The notes under the pieces: generated by a model | Told to the model about the DNA's origin: nothing | Databases searched by the model: none | Seen by the model: the letters and a program-made list of their open reading frames with translations, nothing else | Translations under genes and position numbers: made by a program | Part shown: positions 1 to 5,506 of the stretch, in pieces | How the letters are laid out: each line of letters opens with the position of its first letter | How positions within the stretch are numbered: position 1 is the first letter of the stretch | DNA from: Clostridia bacterium | GTDB lineage: Bacteria > Bacillota > Clostridia > Oscillospirales > CAG-272 | Length of the DNA: 5,506 nt | Reading direction: 5' to 3' | Assembly: GCA_017397205.1 (NCBI GenBank) | Contig: JAFQJX010000239.1 | Location: 1 to 5,506 of the forward strand

Positions 1-674
1 CTCTGGAAGCGGCGGAAGAAGATATCCCAAAGAGAATAAGTAACCTTTTGTGCACCGATAAAGCCCGTAAACTCGCTGTCCTCCGTCATCACGATGACAC
101 CCTGGTTCTCATCGCTGGAGATGACGAACAGTCTGCCGTAGCGGTCAGCGGCGCACGCAATGGGAGAGAAGACGGAGCTTTCGCCGAAATAGGCGGATTG
201 GGGGGCGTTGACGGTCTTGTGATAGGAGCCGTCAAAGTTGAACATCACGATACGCTGATTGCCCGTGTCGCAAACGTACAGGTACTCGTCGCTTGCGTAA
301 ACGCCCGTGGGCTTGCTGAAGGTATCGTTTCTGCCCTTATCGGAGTGGAAGGATTCAATGACGTACTGTGCCTTGTAGTCACGGTTGAGGGCAATCACGC
401 GGTTGCCCTTCGTGTCCACGACGTAGACCCAGCCGCGCGCGTCCGTACAAAGGTCGGAGAGCACGTTGGTGCCGATTTCCACCTTGAGTGCCGTGGTGGA
501 CATTGCCTGGTCATTGATGTAGTACTGTGCCGAATAGGCGGCGGGAGAAGGAAGCGCCTCTCCCGAGATGGAATAGGTGTAGGTGCCGTAGGGGGTGTAT
601 GCCGCGGAGGCGGTTGCCAGCAGCATTGCCAGAAGGAACACCACGGAGAGAACGGAAATCAGTTTCTTTTTCAT
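1..674 (-). CDS. Secreted NHL-repeat beta-propeller protein, C-terminus cut by the window edge
   Basis: The frame starts at the ATG at 674-672 and stays open to the left edge, giving 224 visible residues. The N-terminus is a Sec signal peptide: lysines at 2-4, a hydrophobic stretch over residues 5-22, and a likely cleavage after ASA (residue 24). No lipobox cysteine is present. After the signal comes a TYTYS..GE...SPAAY segment (31-47), which I recall from NHL proteins encoded beside sugar transporters. Three NHL-type blades follow: about 71-99 (ARGWVYVVDTKGNRV), 119-147 (KPTGV, then YLYVCDTGNQRIVMF) and 168-197 (DRYGRLFVISSDENQGVIV). The visible part ends with LWDIFFRRFQ, so more blades or a membrane domain probably follow; homologues in such operons often end in a YIP1-like membrane domain, which cannot be seen here. 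It lies 13 bases after the MalG-like permease with a strong ribosome binding site. Its function is unknown; a surface or envelope binding or scaffold role is inference. Confidence 0.88.
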   Translation of the reverse strand, partial: MKKKLISVLSVVFLLAMLLATASAAYTPYGTYTYSISGEALPSPAAYSAQYYINDQAMSTTALKVEIGTNVLSDLCTDARGWVYVVDTKGNRVIALNRDYKAQYVIESFHSDKGRNDTFSKPTGVYASDEYLYVCDTGNQRIVMFNFDGSYHKTVNAPQSAYFGESSVFSPIACAADRYGRLFVISSDENQGVIVMTEDSEFTGFIGAQKVTYSLWDIFFRRFQ

Positions 675-682
675 ATCGCTTC

Positions 683-689
683 CCTCCTT
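683..689 (-). promoter_or_regulatory. Ribosome binding site of the NHL-protein gene, overlapping the upstream stop codon
   Basis: On the minus strand the sequence TAAGGAGGGAAGCGATATG contains a near-perfect Shine-Dalgarno AAGGAGG, 8 bases before the ATG at 674. Its first two bases are also the last two bases of the permease TAA stop codon at 690-688. Ribosomes finishing the permease therefore stop on this site, which suggests translational coupling. It also fixes the start codon of the NHL gene. Confidence 0.85.
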
Positions 690-1578
690 AATCCTTCATA
701 CCGGAGGAGCCCATGGTTTCAATGACCTTGGACTGGTTGATGACGAATACCATAATCGGCACCAGCATCATGACGACCGTGGAGGCAGCACCCGCACCGG
801 AACGGGAGATACCGCCCGACAGAATCTGTCCAATGGCGTAGCTGAAGGTTTTGAGCTGCTCGGAATGGATATAGATGGACGCACCGCTTGCCCACAGACC
901 GCGGAAGGTCTCAATAATCAGGGTGAGGGCTGCGGGCTTTACCATAGGCATGGCAATGGTCCAGTAGATTTTCAATTCGCTCGCACCGTCAAGTCGCGCG
1001 GACTCCAGCACGGTATCGGGCACGTTGGTTTCCATGAACTGCTTCATCAGGTAAAGACCCATGGTGCTTGCAAGCGAGGGAACGATAATTGCAAGATAGG
1101 TATCCAGCCAGCCGAAGCTTGAAATCAGGATGAAGTGCGTGACCTGGTTGACCGTTGCGTGGAACATCAGGGACGTTACGATGAGCTTGAACATGAGACT
1201 ACGCCCGGGGAAATGCATCTTGGACAGCGCATACGCCGTCATGGATGCCAGGAACAGGTTTCCTCCCGTGCCCGCCAGAGAGATAAATACGGTGTTGAAT
1301 ATGTAGCGGGAGAAGGGTACCCAGGAATCGCCCATGAGGATAAACAAATCCTTGAAGTTGTCCAGCGTGGGGTTTACCACGTAGAATCTGGGGGGGAACA
1401 TAAACAGCTCGTCAAGGGGCTTGAATGCCTGTATCACCACGTAGTACATGGGGAGGAACATGAACAGCCCGAAGATGGTGAGGATGACGGTGATACCCGT
1501 ATCGCCGCCGACGCCACGGTTGAGAACAACGCGATGGCCGCGGACTCTTATCTTTTTATACTTAATCTTCTCTGCCAT
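688..1578 (-). CDS. Carbohydrate ABC transporter permease, MalG-like (CUT1 family)
   Basis: An inner-membrane subunit that pairs with the MalF-like permease to form the sugar channel. It has 296 residues from the ATG at 1578, the usual length for this family. Six hydrophobic segments are visible at about 28-49, 92-117, 128-152, 160-181, 212-236 and 264-285. The cytoplasmic EAA loop that docks on the ATPase is at about 192-216 (ESARLDGASELKIYW, then AMPMVKPA), with the family glycine and proline in place. The C-terminus (SKVIETMGSSGMKD) is typical of YtcP-like permeases. The ATG is one base after the stop of the upstream gene. A TTG four codons earlier (1590) would overlap that gene, but it has its AAAGG directly against it, so the ATG is preferred. 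The ATG itself has only a weak AAAGG 12 bases upstream, which suggests translation coupled to the previous gene. The substrate cannot be told from the sequence. Confidence 0.93.
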   Translation of the reverse strand: MAEKIKYKKIRVRGHRVVLNRGVGGDTGITVILTIFGLFMFLPMYYVVIQAFKPLDELFMFPPRFYVVNPTLDNFKDLFILMGDSWVPFSRYIFNTVFISLAGTGGNLFLASMTAYALSKMHFPGRSLMFKLIVTSLMFHATVNQVTHFILISSFGWLDTYLAIIVPSLASTMGLYLMKQFMETNVPDTVLESARLDGASELKIYWTIAMPMVKPAALTLIIETFRGLWASGASIYIHSEQLKTFSYAIGQILSGGISRSGAGAASTVVMMLVPIMVFVINQSKVIETMGSSGMKD

Positions 1579-1579
1579 C

Positions 1580-2431
1580 TTACTGCCCAACCTTTGACAA
1601 TGCTTTCTTGATCACGGCGTTACAGCTGATCATGATGATAAACAGAATCACCGCAATCGCGGAGGAGTAGCCGACCTCAAATCGTGTACCGCCGTAGTCA
1701 CCCAAATGGTGCATGATGGTATGACCCGCGTAGTTGACGGAGGGGTTGCCGCAGAGTGCGTCAACGACGCCGCCAAAGCCGAAGGAGCTGGTGATTGACA
1801 GCACGGCACCGAACATCAGCTGAGGACGCATGCTGGGCAGCGTAATGTACCACAGCTCCTGCCAGCGGTTTTTGATGCCGTCCACGGCACCCGCCTCAAA
1901 CAGGGAGCGGTCAACGCCCTGCAAGCCCGCGATAAACGCGAGGAAGGACGTACCGAGAGAGGTCCAGAGTGCCACGATGATACACAGGGGCATGACGTAT
2001 TCCTCGGTCTGGAACCAGAGGACGGGAGCGTCAAGCAGACCCAGCTTCATTCCCCATGCGTTGACCCAGCCGTAGGAGTCTCCGGAGAAGAGGGTACCCC
2101 AAATCAGGTATACGTTACCGGAAATGGAGGGGGCATAGAAAATCAGCGTGTTTTTACAGCATTTCAGGAATATTTCATCCTTGGTGAACAAACGAACGTA
2201 GTTCGTCAGCCCAACCCAGTTCGGCGTTTGCAGCATATTGAAGTCCGTCAAGCTGAAGAAGACCGACAGCGCAACGGGGAGAATGGTGAAGATGAAGAAA
2301 AGCACCATAAAGGGTCCCGCCATCAGGTAGGCAACCTTGTTTCTTTTCATTTCCTTCCAAATCCACTGTCGCCGCGTCATTTCTTGACGGGATACCGGCC
2401 TGTTGACGGTATCCACAGCGTTCTTTGACAT
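1580..2431 (-). CDS. Carbohydrate ABC transporter permease, MalF-like (CUT1 family), apparently lacking its second transmembrane helix
   Basis: Partner permease of the sugar importer, 283 residues from the ATG at 2431, with a good ribosome binding site 7 bases upstream. A charged N-terminus (1-32) is followed by transmembrane helix 1 (about 34-60), then FNML and NWVGLTNYVRLF (64-82), typical of the family. The EAA loop is at 179-203 (FEAGAVDGIKNRW, then ITLPSMRPQ), with Gly185 and Pro199 present. Further hydrophobic segments are at about 100-117, 146-168, 203-225 and 252-275. In family members about 30-45 residues, including helix 2, separate the KNTL motif from the motif resembling YAPSI. 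Here KNTLIF (93-98) runs straight into YAPSISG (99-105), leaving five helices. Loss of one helix would put the EAA loop on the wrong side of the membrane. The frame is intact, so this is an in-frame deletion, an assembly collapse or a rare variant. Family assignment is firm; function is doubtful. Confidence 0.92.
   Translation of the reverse strand: MSKNAVDTVNRPVSRQEMTRRQWIWKEMKRNKVAYLMAGPFMVLFFIFTILPVALSVFFSLTDFNMLQTPNWVGLTNYVRLFTKDEIFLKCCKNTLIFYAPSISGNVYLIWGTLFSGDSYGWVNAWGMKLGLLDAPVLWFQTEEYVMPLCIIVALWTSLGTSFLAFIAGLQGVDRSLFEAGAVDGIKNRWQELWYITLPSMRPQLMFGAVLSITSSFGFGGVVDALCGNPSVNYAGHTIMHHLGDYGGTRFEVGYSSAIAVILFIIMISCNAVIKKALSKVGQ
2135..2146 (-). other. Suspected in-frame deletion junction inside the MalF-like permease gene
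   Basis: The codons for Leu96 to Tyr99 join the end of the conserved KNTL motif to the start of the conserved FYAPS motif, with no helix between them. I place the breakpoint here by recalled family pattern, not by alignment. Related proteins carry a Phe or Tyr-rich stretch on both sides of the missing part (NTLIF and LFYAPS), so a deletion between two short similar sequences is plausible. Confidence 0.5.
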
Positions 2432-2438
2432 AGTTTTT

Positions 2439-2444
2439 CTCCTT
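2439..2444 (-). promoter_or_regulatory. Ribosome binding site of the MalF-like permease gene
   Basis: The minus strand reads AAGGAG, then seven bases (AAAAACT), then the ATG at 2431. Strength and spacing are good and support this start over internal methionines. Confidence 0.8.
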
Positions 2445-2459
2445 ATTATAATAAATAAG
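2442..2459. repeat. AT-rich inverted repeat in the 42-base gap before the MalF-like gene
   Basis: The arms CTTATT (2442-2447) and AATAAG (2454-2459) are exact reverse complements around a 6-base loop. A perfect 12-base palindrome TTATTATAATAA (2443-2454) is nested in the same stretch. On the transcript the 3' arm includes the AAG of the AAGGAG ribosome binding site. The stem is nearly all A-T and therefore weak. It may slightly tune expression of the permeases relative to the binding protein, but it could also be chance in an AT-rich spacer. There is no trailing U-run, so it is not a terminator. Confidence 0.35.
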
Positions 2460-2473
2460 CGTTACTTTGAGGG

Positions 2474-5400
2474 TCACTTGCCTCCGTTTACACGGTTGAC
2501 GGCATCCTCGTAGGTTTCACCGGGCTCAATAACTGCGAGACCCGATTCCTCAAACTCCTTGCGCTTGCGGTATACCTCATCGTTGATGGTTGAAATATAA
2601 CCGCGGAGTGCCTCTACGGGGTCAGTACCGTTGTTCACGGCATCCAAGAACGCAAATTGAATATGGCGGTCAATGTAATAACGTCCGGGGTAAGAAACGA
2701 TCGCGTCCAGATGGTCCATCTGCTCGCGGATGGCGGCAACCTCCTGAGAGGTCCAGGACATATCGTCAAGGGCATTCATGTTCGCGGCGGCATACTTCGC
2801 GGAGGGTCCGAGAATCGCCACCATGCGGTTGGCATATTCACTAATATATCCTGCGCTGGTGGACCACTTCACAAACTGCCATGCATCTTCCTTTCTATCC
2901 TCACCGCTCTTGGGAATGACAACCGTGGAAACGTTTGCCATGGCGGTGTAGTTCACCTTTTGGGTGCCGTCCTCGTTCAGGACGGGGTTGCCGTTGGTAT
3001 CCGTTACGGGAGTCCCGGGAACGTGAGAGAAGCTCCACAGGCCTGCAAGCTCCGTTGCATACACAATCAGCGTGTTATAGATGGCGGTGTAATCACCGAT
3101 TGCAATCGGCATTTCTCCCGTTCTGAAGCGGTTTGCCACGTCAAAGGACACGGGGAAGGAATAGTCGGTGTACAGCCTGCAGCAGAACTCAAAGGCGCTG
3201 AGCGCCACGTCGGAGTCCAGGTCCACCTCTGCCCCCTGGAACTTGGGGTCATCCATATACTTCCAGGTGGTTCCGCCTGCCTGATACAGGAAGCTGTCCC
3301 AGGCAATACCGTAGTTCAGACCGATTTCCATGTTGTTCGCCTGCAGCATCGGCAAGAGCGACAGCAGCTCGTCCCAGGTCTCGGGCACTGCGGCACCAAG
3401 CTCAACGAGAGAGTCAATGCGGTAGAACATCATCATGAAGCTCATGCTCTGAGGAATTGCGTAGGTATCGCCCAGCAGACTGACGGTTTTCAGCGCCGCC
3501 TCGTGATATTCCTGCTTCACCGTATTGAAGTCCGGCTGGTCGCTGACCTCAAGAACCGCATCGCGGATCGCGTAGTTCATGACCGTGCCTGCGTCAAGAC
3601 CGATATACACGTCAGGTCCGCTGCCTGCCAGAATGGAGGGCAGCAGGGTGGCGCCCGTTACCAGCTTGAGCGCTACGGGAAACTTACTTCTTCCCTGCGA
3701 AGCACAGTAACCCGGGAAAAAGGAATCCACCAGGTTTCTGACCACGTTGTTCTGGTCACGGCCCGTAGCGTGCCATACTGCAAGGGCACCCTCGTCCAGG
3801 GCGGCGCTGTCGGTCACGCCCATCAGGTCGTAGTTGGTGGTGAAGGAGGCAAAGAAGGCGCGGATTTCATACCAGACGGACTGGAAGAAGTTTGCATTTG
3901 CCCTCTCATGCTCGTAGGCGGGAGCGTTAATCGTAATATAGTCAACCAGGAGGGTGGATTTTTTGGAGTCGGAAATCCAGGTACCAAGGGTACCGAGATA
4001 GTTTTTCAGGTTGGAGAGGTTCTTGGCAATCTCGTACTCGTCCGTACCCATGGTAGCCAGAAGACGAATGACGTTATCCAGATTTGCCAGGTGCGCGCCC
4101 GTCTCGTCGTTACAGATGGCGGCAAACTCGTCGCGGACGGTCTGCAGTTCTACTGCCTCGTAGTTGAGATACCAGAGGGTATCGGGAATCAGCTCCTTGA
4201 AGCCGTAGTCTCTGTATTCGTCGGGGTCGGTGCCCGTCAGCTTGATAATCTGCAGGTAGCATTCGTTGAGAATGGCAAGAGCGTTTTCAACGCGGCGCAG
4301 CTGGTCTGCAAGTGCGCCTAAGCTGACCTCCAGATACACGGTGTACTTCACGCCCTCTTCAAAATAGAATTTGAAGGTGGTGGTACCGTCGTTGACGCCC
4401 TGCACGTTCCAATCCTTATCGTAATTATACCGGGTGGAGTACGCCTCGGTAAAGGGAATGGTGGGCGTGCCGTCTGCCAGACCGTACTGATAGGTTCCCT
4501 GCCCGTAGGAGGTGAGCTTAATCGCACGGGAAACGAACATACCGTCCAGCACGTTCTGCAGGTAACGCAGAGAAATGTTGTACAGTCCCGTCTTGGGTAC
4601 GGTGAAGTCGTACGCCGCCCACTGCCCGGAGGCGCTGTAGGAGGTGGCTCCAATCACGTTGTACAGATCCGCCACGGGCGAGGACTTGTCGCCGTTGTGA
4701 ATCTGCGTGATGGAGGAGGACTTGTTGTTGGACATCACGACGGAGGAGTCGGAAACCCAAACGGGAAGCTCTGCCGGCTTCTTCACGGAGGTCCCTGCGT
4801 CAACGTCCTTGGCGCCGTACTCGCTCTGCACCTTTGCCAGATACTCCTTATAGGAAATCGTGGCGTAGCTGGGGTCGTTCACGGGAACGAGCTTGACGGA
4901 GCCGATGACGACGGATTCACGAATGGATTCAAAGCGAAGCGTGTGAGTGCCGTCCAGCATATAGAACTGATAGAACTGGCTGACGTACTCGTCCTCCGTT
5001 CCCTTCTGATAGGTGTTGCTGTATCCGTCCGTGTTGGAGAGAACGTAGGTGCGCCATACACCCACCTGAGAGGCGGGAGGGGTCAGGTCGTTATCGTTGA
5101 GGTCCTTCACGAAGGGAGAATCGGGATGCTTTTCATCCGTGTAATAGCTGTACGCCCAGGTCTTGGTCATGGAAAGACGGGCTGCTTCCTTGAAAGGAAT
5201 CTTATCGTCAATAAACAGCTTGCGCTCAATGTTGTTCACCGTATCGGCAACGGTATAGTACTCCACAACGATGAAATACATACCCTCCGCATCAATGTCT
5301 ACGGTGAAGGTAACGCCGCCGTCGGCAGGTGCATACACGGTACCCTCCCGAAATGCCTGAACGGCACTTTCAAGGGGATTGCCCTCTGCATCCTTTTGGG

Positions 5401-5506
5401 CGATGTTATCCCTCCATTTATCTTGCGTGATCTCGTATGCACCCTCAGCAGATGCATCCAGATCGGGCTGCGCGGAATAAATCTTATCCCCCGCTGCAAT
5501 ACCTGC
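2474..5506 (-). CDS. Large multidomain extracellular solute-binding protein of a sugar ABC importer, N-terminus beyond the window edge
   Basis: The frame is open from the right edge to a TGA at 2476-2474, giving 1010 visible residues (numbered from the edge). The signal peptide and true start lie outside. Residues 1-206 form a beta-sandwich, carbohydrate-binding-like domain (FREGTVYAPADGG near 49-64, EGMYFIVVEYY near 74-84, ending IRESVVIGSVKLVPV). Residues 246-396 form a second such domain (WAAYDFTVPKTGLYNISLRY near 296-315). Residues 397-556 are a helical spacer (LRRVENALAILNECYLQIIK, then DPDEYRDYGF). Residues 557-981 are the binding domain: AVWHATGRDQNNVVRNLVD (576-594), LLPSILAGSGPDVYIG (621-636), YAIPQSMSFMMMFYR (682-696), VPETWDELLSLLPML (707-721), and EDAWQFVKWSTS (873-884). 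A charged tail ends in NGGK. Ordinary binding proteins have 400-500 residues, so this is about twice the usual size; similar large proteins occur in Clostridia and Paenibacillus. It heads the visible operon, 42 bases before the permeases. The ligand is probably an oligosaccharide (inference); the exact sugar is unknown. Confidence 0.94.
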   Translation of the reverse strand, partial: AGIAAGDKIYSAQPDLDASAEGAYEITQDKWRDNIAQKDAEGNPLESAVQAFREGTVYAPADGGVTFTVDIDAEGMYFIVVEYYTVADTVNNIERKLFIDDKIPFKEAARLSMTKTWAYSYYTDEKHPDSPFVKDLNDNDLTPPASQVGVWRTYVLSNTDGYSNTYQKGTEDEYVSQFYQFYMLDGTHTLRFESIRESVVIGSVKLVPVNDPSYATISYKEYLAKVQSEYGAKDVDAGTSVKKPAELPVWVSDSSVVMSNNKSSSITQIHNGDKSSPVADLYNVIGATSYSASGQWAAYDFTVPKTGLYNISLRYLQNVLDGMFVSRAIKLTSYGQGTYQYGLADGTPTIPFTEAYSTRYNYDKDWNVQGVNDGTTTFKFYFEEGVKYTVYLEVSLGALADQLRRVENALAILNECYLQIIKLTGTDPDEYRDYGFKELIPDTLWYLNYEAVELQTVRDEFAAICNDETGAHLANLDNVIRLLATMGTDEYEIAKNLSNLKNYLGTLGTWISDSKKSTLLVDYITINAPAYEHERANANFFQSVWYEIRAFFASFTTNYDLMGVTDSAALDEGALAVWHATGRDQNNVVRNLVDSFFPGYCASQGRSKFPVALKLVTGATLLPSILAGSGPDVYIGLDAGTVMNYAIRDAVLEVSDQPDFNTVKQEYHEAALKTVSLLGDTYAIPQSMSFMMMFYRIDSLVELGAAVPETWDELLSLLPMLQANNMEIGLNYGIAWDSFLYQAGGTTWKYMDDPKFQGAEVDLDSDVALSAFEFCCRLYTDYSFPVSFDVANRFRTGEMPIAIGDYTAIYNTLIVYATELAGLWSFSHVPGTPVTDTNGNPVLNEDGTQKVNYTAMANVSTVVIPKSGEDRKEDAWQFVKWSTSAGYISEYANRMVAILGPSAKYAAANMNALDDMSWTSQEVAAIREQMDHLDAIVSYPGRYYIDRHIQFAFLDAVNNGTDPVEALRGYISTINDEVYRKRKEFEESGLAVIEPGETYEDAVNRVNGGK

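Noticed and set aside
1390..1396. Run of seven G within the MalG-like permease as a possible phase-variable tract
   Set aside because: The run encodes two prolines in FMFPPRFY, a conserved part of this family, and the frame is intact. Seven bases is short for a contingency locus.
1579..1590. TTG at 1590 as the start of the MalG-like permease
   Set aside because: It would overlap the upstream gene, and the only purine-rich motif directly abuts it with no spacer. The ATG at 1578 lies one base after the upstream stop and gives a normal N-terminus.
48..1611. Plus-strand open frames at 48-725, 595-1122 and 1135-1611
   Set aside because: They are antisense to the NHL gene and the MalG-like permease, overlap one another, and have no motifs.
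2445..2450. Perfect TATAAT on the minus strand in the gap before the MalF-like permease, as an internal promoter
   Set aside because: No good -35 element lies 16-18 bases upstream (the nearest resemblance, GTGACC, is 21 bases away). The box overlaps the ribosome binding site, so a transcript from it would begin after that site.
2657..4321. Plus-strand open frame of 554 codons opposite the solute-binding protein gene
   Set aside because: It is fully antisense to a gene with clear family motifs, has no visible ribosome binding site, and its translation is low-complexity (rich in V, G, H, R) with no recognisable domain. It arises from the codon bias of the real gene.
5336..5338. GTG at 5338 as the start of the solute-binding protein
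   Set aside because: The same frame continues open for 56 more codons to the window edge. The added residues (for example QDKWRDNIAQ and ESAVQAFREGTVY) fit the first beta-sandwich domain, and there is no signal peptide at the GTG. The real start lies outside the window.

Overview
The window holds a single minus-strand operon fragment, read from right to left. It encodes a carbohydrate ABC importer of the CUT1 (MalFGK-like) type. Gene order in transcription order is: a very large multidomain extracellular solute-binding protein (its start lies beyond the right edge), a MalF-like permease, a MalG-like permease, and a secreted NHL-repeat beta-propeller protein (its end lies beyond the left edge). 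Spacings are 42, 1 and 13 bases, so the genes are almost certainly co-transcribed. No promoter or terminator is visible, and no stretch over 300 bases lacks a gene. There are no RNA genes, mobile elements, CRISPR arrays or large repeats.

The best guess for the organism is a Firmicute of class Clostridia, for example an uncultured gut or rumen member. The support is strong AAGGAGG-type ribosome binding sites, the family of very large solute-binding proteins that I know mainly from Clostridia and Paenibacillus, and the neighbouring NHL protein seen with such transporters. Base composition is moderately GC-rich by eye (not counted). This assignment is inference.

Functionally, the solute-binding protein carries two beta-sandwich, carbohydrate-binding-like domains and a long helical spacer ahead of its periplasmic-binding domain. 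It would capture an oligosaccharide at the cell surface and hand it to the permease pair. No ATPase gene is in the window, so a shared MsmX/MalK-type ATPase elsewhere is presumed. The NHL protein is exported and sits in the same operon, but its role is unknown. The substrate cannot be named.

The most notable anomaly is in the MalF-like permease. The region that should hold its second transmembrane helix appears to be missing by a clean in-frame deletion, which would leave five helices instead of six. This is either a real defect or variant, or an assembly artefact. Otherwise the window looks like a known but poorly characterised type of transport operon, not a clearly new system.
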